The translations under genes were made by a program, and so were the position numbers. Below the pieces are notes generated by a model that saw nothing but the letters and a program-made list of their open reading frames with translations, was not told the DNA's origin and made no database searches. A stretch of DNA of 64,000 nt from Mumia sp050632745 (GTDB taxonomy: Bacteria > Actinomycetota > Actinomycetes > Propionibacteriales > Nocardioidaceae), in NCBI RefSeq assembly GCF_050632745.1, contig NZ_JBODSD010000001.1, forward strand, positions 434,001 to 498,000, in the 5' to 3' direction. The first letter of the stretch is position 1, and every line of letters begins with the position of its first letter. Positions 8,596-17,250 of this stretch are shown one piece after another.

Positions 8596-8632
8596 GGTGG
8601 GTGCGGGGCTCCCTCCCTGCTCCGCACCCACC
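8596..8632 (+). terminator. Intercistronic stem-loop after the binding-protein gene
   Basis: GGTGGGTGCGG (8596-8606) pairs perfectly with CCGCACCCACC (8622-8632) around a 15-base loop, in the 90-base gap between the binding-protein gene and the first permease. No U-tract follows. Such hairpins often protect the upstream mRNA or partly terminate, giving more binding protein than permease. Confidence 0.55.
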
Positions 8633-8664
8633 GATCCGACAGCGAGTGAACGGATGGTCGAGAC

Positions 8665-9630
8665 ATGAACGCGGTGGTCTGGAGACGTCGCGCCGGCTCG
8701 GTGGCGAGGTTCTTCCTTCTCCTCTTCCTGGTGACGGTGGCGGTCTTCCTGCTGCTCGACCTGATCCCGGGCAACCCGGTGGATGCGATCCTCCCGCCGG
8801 ACGCGACTCCCGAGCAGCGTGCGGCGGCCGCGGAGCAGTACGGCTTGAACGACCCCATGTACCAGCGCTACCTGGACTGGCTCGGCGGGATCCTGCACGG
8901 CGACTTCGGGCGCTCGTTCCAGACCGGTCTGAGCGTGTCCGACCAGATCCTCGAGCGGGCGCCGGTGTCGATCGAGCTCGCGATCCTCGCGATGATCGTG
9001 GCGCTCGCGGTCTCGATCCCGGTCGGCGTGTGGTCGGCCTACCGCCCGGGCAGCCTGGTGGACCGTGCTTCGACGTTCGTGATCTCGGCAACGCTGGCGA
9101 CGCCGGCCTTCGTCCTCGGCATCCTCCTCGTCTACGTCTTCGCCGTGACGCTCGGCTGGCTGCCGGTGCTCGGGTGGGTGCCCTTCTCCGAGGACCCCGC
9201 CGAGCACGTCAAACGGCTGATCCTCCCGGTCATCACGCTGGCCGCCGGGGAGTGCGTCCTGTTCACGCGGCTCCTCAAGGGCGACATGATGGCGACTCTG
9301 CAGCAGGACCACGTCCTCTCCGCGCGGGCTCGCGGGCTTCCCACGAAGAGCATCCTCACCCGCCACTCCCTGCGGCAGTCGTCCTTCTCGCTCGTGACCG
9401 TCTCGGGCGTCGTGATCGGGCGCCTCATCGGCGGCACCGTGCTCGTCGAGGCGATCTTCTCGCTCCCCGGCATGGGAACGATGGTCATCACCGCCATCCA
9501 GTCGCGCGACTACATCGTCGTGCAGGCCGTGGTGCTCCTGAGCGCCATCGTCTACCTGCTGATGAACACCCTCGTGGATCTCTCGTACCCCCTGCTCGAC
9601 CCGCGCGTGAGGAAGGTGAGGACGTCATGA
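8665..9630 (+). CDS. ABC transporter permease, DppB/OppB type
   Basis: This 321-residue inner-membrane protein shows the DppB pattern: an N-terminal membrane helix ending DLIPGNPVDAILPPDATPEQ, the periplasmic GLNDPMYQRYLDWL motif, and a C-terminal coupling segment with ARARGLPTKSILTRHSLRQS, equivalent to the EAA loop. About six membrane helices are expected. It forms the channel with the next gene, whose ATG overlaps its stop by four bases, and takes ligand from the lipoprotein at 7012. Confidence 0.9.
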   Translation: MNAVVWRRRAGSVARFFLLLFLVTVAVFLLLDLIPGNPVDAILPPDATPEQRAAAAEQYGLNDPMYQRYLDWLGGILHGDFGRSFQTGLSVSDQILERAPVSIELAILAMIVALAVSIPVGVWSAYRPGSLVDRASTFVISATLATPAFVLGILLVYVFAVTLGWLPVLGWVPFSEDPAEHVKRLILPVITLAAGECVLFTRLLKGDMMATLQQDHVLSARARGLPTKSILTRHSLRQSSFSLVTVSGVVIGRLIGGTVLVEAIFSLPGMGTMVITAIQSRDYIVVQAVVLLSAIVYLLMNTLVDLSYPLLDPRVRKVRTS

Positions 9631-10529
9631 CCGAGATCGTCCAGCAGCGGCCCGGGCCGCAGACCGCGACGGAGATCGAGGCCCCGCTCGAGGTCTTCGA
9701 CGAGCACGTCAGGCCGGTACGACGCCGGCGCGACTACGGCGCCCTGTTCGGTGTCGTCTGGATCGCGCTGGTGGCCCTGGCCGCCCTGCTGGCCGGCGTG
9801 CTGCCTCTGCCGGACCCGAACGAGGTGACGAACTCCTTCAGCGCGATGCCGTCGGCGGACCACCTCCTCGGCACCGACGCGATCGGTCGCGACGTGCTGT
9901 CGCGAATCGTCTACGGCGCCAGGGTCTCGATGGCCGTCGCGATCGGAGCGACCAGCCTGTCGCTGCTCATCGGCGTCACGATCGGCATGGTCGCCGGGTA
10001 CTTCCGGGGCGCCGCCGACGCGACGAGCTCGCTCTTCGTGAACTTCATGCTCGCGTTCCCGCCGCTGATCTTCCTGATCGCCGTCGTCACCGCGCTCCAG
10101 CCGGGCCTCCTCACGCTGGTCGTGGCGCTCGCGCTCGTCGGCATCCCCAACTTCGCCCGGGTGGCGCGCGCCAACACGATCGCCTTCGCCGACCGGGAGT
10201 TCGTCACGGCGGCGAAGGCGCTGGGAGCACGGCCGCTTCGGATCCTGACGCGCGAGCTCCTCGTCAACGTGATGCTGCCGATCCTCTCGCTCGCGCTGGT
10301 GGTGATGGCGACGCTGGTCGTCGCCGAGGGCAGTCTCAGCTTCCTCGGGGTGGGCGTCCCGCCGCCGACGCCGAGCTGGGGCGGGATGCTCGCCGCGGGG
10401 CGCGAGTCGCTCAGCGAGGAGCCGCAGCTCGTCCTCGTCCCCGCTCTCTTCTTCTTCCTCACGGTCTTCTCGTTCAACAGGCTCGGCGACTGGGCACGGG
10501 GCCGCGTCGGTAGGGAGTCATCGCTATGA
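9627..10529 (+). CDS. ABC transporter permease, DppC/OppC type
   Basis: This 300-residue protein has a hydrophilic N-terminal tail of about 40 residues and then membrane helices. It carries the DppC signature HLLGTDAIGRDVLSRIVYGARVS and the coupling-loop sequence REFVTAAKALGARPLRILTREL. GVPPPTPSWGGML near the C-terminus is also typical of DppC. It is translationally coupled to the neighbours on both sides by ATGA overlaps. It pairs with the permease at 8665 in the same import complex. Confidence 0.9.
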   Translation: MTEIVQQRPGPQTATEIEAPLEVFDEHVRPVRRRRDYGALFGVVWIALVALAALLAGVLPLPDPNEVTNSFSAMPSADHLLGTDAIGRDVLSRIVYGARVSMAVAIGATSLSLLIGVTIGMVAGYFRGAADATSSLFVNFMLAFPPLIFLIAVVTALQPGLLTLVVALALVGIPNFARVARANTIAFADREFVTAAKALGARPLRILTRELLVNVMLPILSLALVVMATLVVAEGSLSFLGVGVPPPTPSWGGMLAAGRESLSEEPQLVLVPALFFFLTVFSFNRLGDWARGRVGRESSL

Positions 10530-11647
10530 GCACCGGTACGGAGCCGTACGTGGACGACGTCGCGGTCGACGGCGCGACGTCGCCCGAGAGCTTCCTCGAG
10601 GTCGAGAACCTCCGGGTCTGGTTCGGCACACCCCGCGGCATGGTGCGCGCGGTCGACGGGGTCGACCTGCAGCTGCGCAAGGGCGAGACGCTCGGCGTCG
10701 TCGGGGAGTCCGGCTCGGGCAAGTCGGTGCTCTCCCGGGCGATCATGAAGATCCTCGCCCCCAACGCCCGCGTCCTCGACGGAAGTCGCATCAGGCTCGA
10801 CGGCGTCGATCTCGCGACGGTCGACCCCAAGAAGAACAGGCACCTGTGGGGTGTCGACCTGTCGATGGTGTTCCAGGACCCCATGACCTCGCTGACGCCG
10901 GTGATCACGGTGGGGAAGCAGCTGACGGAGACGCTGCGCTACCACCTCGATCTCGACGGCAAAGCGGCGCGCGCCGAGGCCGTACGGCTCCTGAGCCTCG
11001 TCGGCATCCCCGAGCCCGAGAAGCGCTTCGACCAGTACCCGCACGAGCTCTCCGGCGGCATGCGGCAACGCGTCACGATCGCGTTGGCGATCTCCTGCTC
11101 GCCCAAGCTGTTGATCGCCGACGAGCCGACGACGGCGCTCGACGTCACGGTGCAGCACCAGATCCTCAACCTGCTGCGCGACCTCCAGGCGAGCTCGGGG
11201 ATGGCGATGATCCTCATCACCCACGACCTGGGCGTCGTCGCCGGGCGGACCGACAACATCGCCGTGATGTACGCCGGGCGCGTCGTCGAGATGGCGCCGA
11301 CCCGACGGCTCTTCGCCCACATGCGCCACCCGTACACACGGGCGCTCATCGATGCGATCCCCAAGCTCGACCATCCCAGCCACACGCGGCTGGCGTCGAT
11401 CCCGGGAAGGCCGCCGACCATCGTCGACCCGCCGCCCGGGTGCAGCTTCGCCGCGCGCTGTCCCTCCGCCCAGGACCGCTGCACGAAGGAGACGCCGACC
11501 TTGGTCACGACACCGGACTCGGACCGCCACGCGGCGGCCTGCTTCTTCCCGCTCGGCACCCCCGAGGGGGATCGCGCCCGGCAGCGCAACATCGAGGCCG
11601 GCGTCACCGCTGCCGGGACGCCCGTGGCATCGGAGGTGAGGGTCTGA
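10526..11647 (+). CDS. ABC transporter ATPase, DppD/OppD type
   Basis: The 373-residue cytoplasmic ATPase has Walker A GESGSGKS, the signature LSGGMRQRV, Walker B LLIADEPTTALDV and a C-terminal oligopeptide-ABC extension with the Cys-containing segment CSFAARCPSAQDRC. That Cys pattern is usual in DppD/OppD proteins and may hold an iron-sulfur cluster. It drives import with its partner at 11647. The start overlaps the upstream stop by four bases. Confidence 0.92.
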   Translation: MSTGTEPYVDDVAVDGATSPESFLEVENLRVWFGTPRGMVRAVDGVDLQLRKGETLGVVGESGSGKSVLSRAIMKILAPNARVLDGSRIRLDGVDLATVDPKKNRHLWGVDLSMVFQDPMTSLTPVITVGKQLTETLRYHLDLDGKAARAEAVRLLSLVGIPEPEKRFDQYPHELSGGMRQRVTIALAISCSPKLLIADEPTTALDVTVQHQILNLLRDLQASSGMAMILITHDLGVVAGRTDNIAVMYAGRVVEMAPTRRLFAHMRHPYTRALIDAIPKLDHPSHTRLASIPGRPPTIVDPPPGCSFAARCPSAQDRCTKETPTLVTTPDSDRHAAACFFPLGTPEGDRARQRNIEAGVTAAGTPVASEVRV

Positions 11648-12711
11648 TGGCCGGGAGCGGGACGGCGCACCTTCGCGCCGGGGACGACGTGGTGCTCAGT
11701 GTCCGCAACCTCACCGTCGAGTACGTCGGGAGCCGGGGCGAGCGGGTCTTCGCGGTGTCCGACGTGAGCTTCGACGCGCGGCGCGGCGAGACGATCGGCC
11801 TCGTCGGCGAGTCCGGGTGCGGCAAGTCGAGCGTGGCGAAGGCGATCATGCAGCTCCCCGCACCCACCTCCGGGTCGATCCTCCTCGAGGGGGCGGAGAT
11901 CGCGGGGCTGAAGGGTGCCGCCCTGCGACGGCAGCGGCGCAAGCTCCAGATGATCTTCCAGGACCCGATCTCCTCGCTGAACCCGCTCCGGAAGGTCAAG
12001 GACATCATCGCCGAGGGACTCCGCGTCCAGGGCGGGGTCGGCAAGAGAGACGCCGCGACGCGGGTCCAGTCGATGATCGAGCGCGTCGGGCTCGACCCGG
12101 ACACCGCGGCGGACCGACGTCCCCACGAGTTCTCCGGTGGGCAGTGCCAGCGCATCTCGATCGCGCGAGCGATGGTGCTCGACCCGGAGGTCCTGATCTG
12201 CGACGAGCCGGTCTCGGCGCTCGACGTCTCGGTTCAGGCGCAGATCATGAACCTGCTCGAGGAGATGAAGGAGCGCTACCAGCTCACGATGGTCTTCATC
12301 GCGCACGATCTCGCGGTGGTGAAGAACCTCAGCGACCGGATCGTCGTGATGTACCTCGGCAAGGTCTGCGAGGTGGCGGAGTCGGACGACCTGTTCGCGT
12401 CCCCGGCGCACCCCTACACGCGGGCCCTCGCACAGTCGATCCCCGAGCCGGACCCCGAGGCGCAGATCCAGGAGGCGGCGCTGTCGGGTGATCTCCCGTC
12501 GCCGCTCAACCCGCCGACGGGCTGCCGGTTCCGTACGAGGTGTCCTCTGGCGCAGGAGATCTGCGCGACGGACGAGCCGGAGGTCAGGGAGGTGCGCCCG
12601 GGACGCTTCGCGGCCTGCCACTTCCCGCTGGACGAGCAGTCCCCGAAGGAGCCGCCCCTGGAGGGCGGGACGAACGTGGACGACTCCGCGGAGCGCGCGG
12701 TGGTCGCATGA
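11647..12711 (+). CDS. ABC transporter ATPase, DppF/OppF type
   Basis: The 354-residue partner ATPase has Walker A GESGCGKS, the signature FSGGQCQRIS, Walker B LICDEPVSALDV and the same C-terminal oligopeptide-ABC extension (GCRFRTRCPLAQEIC). Its ATG shares one base with the stop of the other ATPase gene. The two ATPases are the usual heterodimer of this importer type. The last residues run up to the first alpha/beta hydrolase gene, so import and hydrolysis are probably co-transcribed. Confidence 0.92.
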   Translation: MAGSGTAHLRAGDDVVLSVRNLTVEYVGSRGERVFAVSDVSFDARRGETIGLVGESGCGKSSVAKAIMQLPAPTSGSILLEGAEIAGLKGAALRRQRRKLQMIFQDPISSLNPLRKVKDIIAEGLRVQGGVGKRDAATRVQSMIERVGLDPDTAADRRPHEFSGGQCQRISIARAMVLDPEVLICDEPVSALDVSVQAQIMNLLEEMKERYQLTMVFIAHDLAVVKNLSDRIVVMYLGKVCEVAESDDLFASPAHPYTRALAQSIPEPDPEAQIQEAALSGDLPSPLNPPTGCRFRTRCPLAQEICATDEPEVREVRPGRFAACHFPLDEQSPKEPPLEGGTNVDDSAERAVVA

Positions 12712-12734
12712 CTCAACGAGAGAGAGGCGCACGG

Positions 12735-13628
12735 ATGGCTGAGGGAGAGGTCGAGGTCAACGGTGGGGTGGTGGTGTACGAGTTCGTCGGTCCGCAGGAC
12801 GGCGAGGTCGTGGTGCTGACGCCGGGTGGTCGGTTCAGCAAGGACTACGGCGGTGTGCACGAGCTGGCGGAGGCGTTGGCGGCGGGTGGCAAGCGGGTGT
12901 TGTTGTGGGATCGGCCGAACTGTGGTCGGTCGGACATCCAGCTGTACGGGCGTTCGGAGTCGCACATGCGGGCGGAGACGCTCGGGGTGATGCTCGAGAA
13001 GCTCGGGATCGAGAAGGTGGTCGCTGCCGGGGGTTCTGGTGGTGCGCGGGACATGATCGTGTTCTCGATGATGTATCCGGAGAAGGTCACGAAGCTGTTG
13101 ACCTGGTGCATCGTCGGGGGGACATTCTCGACGATGAGTCTGGCGGGCGTGTACGTGCTGCCGGAGCTGCGGGCGGTGCGGGCCGGGGGGATCGAGGCGG
13201 TGCTGTCGATCCCGGGTGCTGCGGGGAGCTGGGCGGATCTGTGCGAGGCGAACCCTCGGAACAAGGAGCGGCTGCTGGCGGTCGGGGCCGAGGAGTTCGA
13301 GGCGGTGATGGAGCGTTGGTTCGATGCGTACATCCCGAAGGCGAACGAGGCGATCCCGGGTGTGGCGGACTGGGAGTTCGCGCAGGTGAAGGTGCCGACG
13401 TTGATCGTGCGGGGTGGGGCGAAGGACTACGACCACCCGGCGCGGACGTCGCGTGAGGTGCTGTCGTTGATCGAGGGTGCGCGGCTGATCGAGCCGCCGT
13501 GGCCCGAGGACGCCTGGGAGGTTGCCGCGGTGGCCGCCGGGCAGGGACGCGGCGCCCTGTTCGACTTCTGGCAGCTGGGAGCGCCTGCCTTCCTCGCCTT
13601 CATCGACGAGCAGAGCATCGACGAGTAG
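12735..13628 (+). CDS. Alpha/beta hydrolase, copy 1 of a nearly identical tandem pair
   Basis: The 297-residue protein has the alpha/beta-hydrolase order: LLWDRPNCGRSD after strand 4, nucleophile elbow GGSGG with Ser101, and an acid region RGGAKDYDHP around Asp231/Asp233. The usual catalytic His near the C-terminus is not evident; EPPWPEDAW occupies that place and the only nearby His is His234. It may cleave an ester, amide or C-C bond of the imported compound. ATG 12735 follows GAGAGAGG and matches copy 2; an ATG at 12708 overlapping the ATPase stop is possible. Codons are rich in TTG, GTG and GGT, unlike the neighbours. Confidence 0.85.
   Translation: MAEGEVEVNGGVVVYEFVGPQDGEVVVLTPGGRFSKDYGGVHELAEALAAGGKRVLLWDRPNCGRSDIQLYGRSESHMRAETLGVMLEKLGIEKVVAAGGSGGARDMIVFSMMYPEKVTKLLTWCIVGGTFSTMSLAGVYVLPELRAVRAGGIEAVLSIPGAAGSWADLCEANPRNKERLLAVGAEEFEAVMERWFDAYIPKANEAIPGVADWEFAQVKVPTLIVRGGAKDYDHPARTSREVLSLIEGARLIEPPWPEDAWEVAAVAAGQGRGALFDFWQLGAPAFLAFIDEQSIDE
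12747..13520 (+). repeat. 774-bp direct repeat, copy 1
   Basis: Matches 13655-14428 at an offset of 908 bases. By eye I find one difference, ACA versus ACG for a Thr codon (around 13122 and 14030), so the encoded 258 residues are identical. The repeat begins five codons (GAGGTCGAGG) into each gene and ends at the codons for DAWE. It shows no terminal inverted repeats or target duplication, which points to unequal crossing-over or gene conversion rather than transposition. Confidence 0.9.
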
Positions 13629-13642
13629 AGGGAGGGGCAGCG

Positions 13643-14530
13643 ATGCCCGACGCCGAGGTCGAGGTCAACGGTGGGGTGGTGGTGTACGAGTTCGTCGGTC
13701 CGCAGGACGGCGAGGTCGTGGTGCTGACGCCGGGTGGTCGGTTCAGCAAGGACTACGGCGGTGTGCACGAGCTGGCGGAGGCGTTGGCGGCGGGTGGCAA
13801 GCGGGTGTTGTTGTGGGATCGGCCGAACTGTGGTCGGTCGGACATCCAGCTGTACGGGCGTTCGGAGTCGCACATGCGGGCGGAGACGCTCGGGGTGATG
13901 CTCGAGAAGCTCGGGATCGAGAAGGTGGTCGCTGCCGGGGGTTCTGGTGGTGCGCGGGACATGATCGTGTTCTCGATGATGTATCCGGAGAAGGTCACGA
14001 AGCTGTTGACCTGGTGCATCGTCGGGGGGACGTTCTCGACGATGAGTCTGGCGGGCGTGTACGTGCTGCCGGAGCTGCGGGCGGTGCGGGCCGGGGGGAT
14101 CGAGGCGGTGCTGTCGATCCCGGGTGCTGCGGGGAGCTGGGCGGATCTGTGCGAGGCGAACCCTCGGAACAAGGAGCGGCTGCTGGCGGTCGGGGCCGAG
14201 GAGTTCGAGGCGGTGATGGAGCGTTGGTTCGATGCGTACATCCCGAAGGCGAACGAGGCGATCCCGGGTGTGGCGGACTGGGAGTTCGCGCAGGTGAAGG
14301 TGCCGACGTTGATCGTGCGGGGTGGGGCGAAGGACTACGACCACCCGGCGCGGACGTCGCGTGAGGTGCTGTCGTTGATCGAGGGTGCGCGGCTGATCGA
14401 GCCGCCGTGGCCCGAGGACGCCTGGGAGCAGCGGGGCGTCCGCCGGCGCGCGGGGGAGGACGTCGGCTTCGAGTTCTGGGTCGACGGTGCGCCGGCCTTC
14501 CTCGCCTTCATCGACGGGGACGCGGCATGA
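13643..14530 (+). CDS. Alpha/beta hydrolase, copy 2 of a nearly identical tandem pair
   Basis: The 295-residue protein is identical to copy 1 from about residue 5 to residue 262 and then diverges. Copy 2 ends with a Gln-Arg-Gly-Val stretch and FEFWVDGAPAFLAF, where copy 1 has FDFWQLGAPAFLAF. It therefore has the same Ser101 nucleophile and the same absent C-terminal His. The different tails could change oligomer or partner contacts. ATG 13643 follows GGGAGGGG; the stop overlaps the ATG of the MFS gene. The identical DNA over 774 bases shows very recent duplication or ongoing homogenisation. Confidence 0.85.
   Translation: MPDAEVEVNGGVVVYEFVGPQDGEVVVLTPGGRFSKDYGGVHELAEALAAGGKRVLLWDRPNCGRSDIQLYGRSESHMRAETLGVMLEKLGIEKVVAAGGSGGARDMIVFSMMYPEKVTKLLTWCIVGGTFSTMSLAGVYVLPELRAVRAGGIEAVLSIPGAAGSWADLCEANPRNKERLLAVGAEEFEAVMERWFDAYIPKANEAIPGVADWEFAQVKVPTLIVRGGAKDYDHPARTSREVLSLIEGARLIEPPWPEDAWEQRGVRRRAGEDVGFEFWVDGAPAFLAFIDGDAA
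13655..14428 (+). repeat. 774-bp direct repeat, copy 2
   Basis: Partner of 12747-13520; see that entry. The flanking sequences of the two copies differ on both sides, including the first four codons and the last 33-35 codons of each gene. Confidence 0.9.
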
Positions 14531-16119
14531 TCCGCCTGCGCGCCCGCCGGCCGGTGCCGCCGTGGGCCACGATCGGCGTCCTCGCCCTCACCGGCGTGCT
14601 CGCGGCGCTGCAGGGGACGCTCCTGCTGCCCCTCGTGTCACGGCTCCCCGAGGTCTACGGCGTCGGGACCGTGGCGGCGTCCTGGATCATCACGGCGACG
14701 ATGCTCGCCGGCGCGCTGGCGACGCCGATCGTGTCGCGCCTGGCGGACATGCTCGGCAAGCGCCGACTCGTCCTGGTCGCGCTCCTCGTGCTCCTCGCCG
14801 GTTCGGTGCTGCTGGCCGTCACCGACGAGTACGCCGTGGCGCTCCTCGGGCGGACCCTTCAAGGCGTGACCGCCTCGGTCCTCCCCGTCTCGATGAGCAT
14901 CCTGAAGGACGTCCTCCCTCCTGAGCGGGTCGGCTCCGGGATCGCGCTGGTGAGCGCCACCCTCGGGATCGGCTCGGCGGTCGGTCTCCCCTTGGCGGGG
15001 CTGCTGTACGGCACGCTCGGCTACAGCTCGCTGTTCTGGCTCGTCGCCGGCTTCGCGGGCCTGCTGGCGATCGGTGCGTGGTGGCTCCTCCCGCCGGGGA
15101 CGCCGGCCGAGGAGGACGAGCGGTTCGACTGGGCCGGTGCCGTCCTTCTGGCGATGGGGCTGGTGCCGCTGCTGCTGGTCCTGTCCCAAGGCAACGCCTG
15201 GGGGTGGGGGAGCCCGACGACGCTCGCGCTCGCCGTCGCGGCCGTGGTCTCCTTCGCCGTGTGGGTCCCGTGGGAGCTGCGTACCCGTTCCCCGCTGATC
15301 GACCTGCGGCTGACTTCGCGCCGACCGGTCCTGCTCACGAACGTCGCGTCGGTGATCATCGCGCTCGGACTGCTGACCAACCTCCTGCTCGCGTCGCTCC
15401 AGCTCGGCAGCCCGGCGGGGACCGACGCCGGGCTCGGGCTCTCCGCCGGTCGGACCGGCCTCGCGATGGCGCTCCCAGCAGCTGTGTTCGTGCTCGCGGC
15501 GCCGCTGCTCGGGCTGCTGCTGCGCCGCTTCGGCGGACGCGCTGTGCTGCTGGCGGGATCGCTCACGATGGCGGTCGCGTACGCGCTGCGCGTCGTGCTC
15601 GACGACTCGGTCGCCCACGTCGTCCTCGGCTCGGTGCTGATCGGTGCGGGAAGCACGTTGGCGATGGCGGCGATGCCCATGATCATCATGGCGGCGGTGC
15701 CGCGTCGCCACACGGCGTCCGCGAACGGCGTGAACTCGCTGTGCCGGATGATCGGCACGTCGGCGTCGACGGCGGCGCTGGCCGCGCTGACGTCGGCGAC
15801 GGCGACCGTCGTGGCGGGCCACGAGGTCCCCACGTCGACCACCATCCACGTCGCGTGCTGGGTGCTCGTCGGCGCGGGGCTCCTGGCGAGCGTGGTCGTG
15901 TGGTTCATCCCGCGCGACCACGAGCACCGGGAGCGGGACGCCGGGACGGTCCCAGCGCCCGCTGCAGGCGATCCGGGCATCCTCGGGAGCCTGCCCATCT
16001 CGAACGAACTACCAGGTCAGCGGCGGCGCGGGCGCGGAAGCCCTGCCGCTCAGACGTCATCTGCAGTACGCTACAGCGGAGCAATTATTTGCTTCACTGG
16101 CGCTCCGAGAGTGAAGTGA
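14527..16119 (+). CDS. MFS transporter, DHA2-like
   Basis: This 530-residue membrane protein has the MFS loop motif SRLADMLGKRRLV after helix 2 and many hydrophobic segments, as in 14-helix exporters. It may export a product or toxic intermediate of the hydrolases with which it is coupled by an ATGA overlap. The last 50 or so residues are hydrophilic and then odd (SAVRYSGAIICFTG). This tail is read from DNA that looks like the promoter of the next gene, with an AT-rich palindrome inside it. A C-terminal extension by read-through, after loss of an earlier stop, is possible. Confidence 0.82.
   Translation: MIRLRARRPVPPWATIGVLALTGVLAALQGTLLLPLVSRLPEVYGVGTVAASWIITATMLAGALATPIVSRLADMLGKRRLVLVALLVLLAGSVLLAVTDEYAVALLGRTLQGVTASVLPVSMSILKDVLPPERVGSGIALVSATLGIGSAVGLPLAGLLYGTLGYSSLFWLVAGFAGLLAIGAWWLLPPGTPAEEDERFDWAGAVLLAMGLVPLLLVLSQGNAWGWGSPTTLALAVAAVVSFAVWVPWELRTRSPLIDLRLTSRRPVLLTNVASVIIALGLLTNLLLASLQLGSPAGTDAGLGLSAGRTGLAMALPAAVFVLAAPLLGLLLRRFGGRAVLLAGSLTMAVAYALRVVLDDSVAHVVLGSVLIGAGSTLAMAAMPMIIMAAVPRRHTASANGVNSLCRMIGTSASTAALAALTSATATVVAGHEVPTSTTIHVACWVLVGAGLLASVVVWFIPRDHEHRERDAGTVPAPAAGDPGILGSLPISNELPGQRRRGRGSPAAQTSSAVRYSGAIICFTGAPRVK
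16080..16116. promoter_or_regulatory. AT-rich palindrome and inverted repeat before the amidohydrolase pair
   Basis: AGCAA-TTAT-TTGCT (16080-16093) and CTTCACT...AGTGAAG (16092-16098 with 16110-16116, 11-base spacer) lie inside the 3' end of the MFS gene, 10-47 bases before ATG 16127. This is an unusually AT-rich patch. It suggests an internal promoter and operator, different from the CCAACC type, for the 16.1-20.7 kb genes. Confidence 0.45.
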
Positions 16120-16126
16120 GGTCAAG

Positions 16127-17206
16127 ATGATGGCATCCCGTGGACACCTGATCGACGCGAGCGTCCAGGTGTTCTTCAAGTCCGACGCGGACCTTCGGAC
16201 GTACCTGCGCGAGCCCTTCAAGAGCCGGGGCTACCCGCACGTCGACGTCCCGTGGTTCGCCCCGCCCGGCCCCCGCTACGTCGAGGGCTCCGACAATCCT
16301 GACGGGTCGCACCCCGGCTCCGACCCGGAGCAGGTCGGCAAGGTGATCCTCGACGACCGAGGGTTCGACTTCGCGATCCTGCACCCCATGACGGCCGCGT
16401 CGATCCTCCCCGACTGGCACCTGGGCACGGCGATCCTCGCCGCGACCAACCAGATGCTGGTGGAGCGCTGGTTGGAGTCGGACACCTACGCCGACCGCTT
16501 CCGCGGGACGATCCGCGTCAACCCGCGCGACATCGACGGCGCGGTTCGCGAGATCGAGCGCTGGAAGGGACACCCCCGCATCGTGCAGATCGGGCTCCCG
16601 ATGCAGACCGAGGAGCCGTACGGGCGCTCGCACTTCAAGCCGCTGTGGCGGGCGGCGTGCGACGCGAACCTGCCCGTCGCGGTCCACCTCGAGATGGGCG
16701 CCGGCATCACGCACCCGCCGACCCCGTCGGGGATCACCCGGACGTACTCGCACCTCGCGGCGTACCAGCCGATGACCTTCGTCTGGCACCTCCTCAACAT
16801 GATCGCCGAGGGGGTCTTCCACGAGTTCCCCGACCTCAAGGTGGTGTGGACCGACGGCGCCGCCGACATGGTGACGCCGTTCATCTGGCGGTTCGACACC
16901 TTCGGAAGGCCGCACCTGGAGCAGACGCCGTGGGCGCCGAACATCCCGAGCTCGTACCTGCCCGACCACGTCTACTTCGTGAACGGGCTCCTCGACGGCC
17001 CCGGCGACGCGGACTTCGCCGACGAGTGGCTCCGGATGACCGGCAAGGAGGACATGCTCCTCTTCGGCTCGAGCTACCCGAGCTGGCAGACGGTCGGTCC
17101 CGACGATCTCCCGCGGGCCTGGAGCGAGGAGCAGCGGGCGAAGGTGCTCGGGGGCAACGCGGCCACGCTCTACGGGCTCGACGCCGCCGTGCCGGCATCC
17201 GCCTGA
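16127..17206 (+). CDS. Amidohydrolase-fold protein lacking catalytic residues (probable pseudoenzyme)
   Basis: The 359-residue protein follows the amidohydrolase 2 (ACMSD-like) layout and resembles its neighbour at 17251 over most of its length. Key active-site positions differ. The N-terminal metal motif D-x-D-V-H of the neighbour is D-A-S-V-Q here (Ser12, Gln14). The late SSDYPHW motif is GSSYPSW (Ser316, Ser319). The neighbour's E-H before FNWILP is T-D-G. Only the middle His187 (VAVHLE) is kept. It probably does not hydrolyse or decarboxylate by itself and may be a structural or regulatory partner of the intact paralogue. It precedes that gene by 44 bases. Confidence 0.8.
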   Translation: MMASRGHLIDASVQVFFKSDADLRTYLREPFKSRGYPHVDVPWFAPPGPRYVEGSDNPDGSHPGSDPEQVGKVILDDRGFDFAILHPMTAASILPDWHLGTAILAATNQMLVERWLESDTYADRFRGTIRVNPRDIDGAVREIERWKGHPRIVQIGLPMQTEEPYGRSHFKPLWRAACDANLPVAVHLEMGAGITHPPTPSGITRTYSHLAAYQPMTFVWHLLNMIAEGVFHEFPDLKVVWTDGAADMVTPFIWRFDTFGRPHLEQTPWAPNIPSSYLPDHVYFVNGLLDGPGDADFADEWLRMTGKEDMLLFGSSYPSWQTVGPDDLPRAWSEEQRAKVLGGNAATLYGLDAAVPASA

Positions 17207-17250
17207 CTCGACCCACCCACGATCGCTCACGACACGAGAGGAAGAGACAC

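Noticed and set aside
7171..9366. A 731-residue minus-strand open frame opposite the transporter genes
   Set aside because: Arg/His/Asp-rich composition with no domain, lying over two well-supported plus-strand genes. It is a high-GC antisense shadow, as are similar long frames at 32002-34461 and 61490-63103.
12747..14428. The hydrolase duplication as a composite transposon
   Set aside because: No transposase, terminal inverted repeats or target-site duplication is visible; it is a plain tandem repeat.
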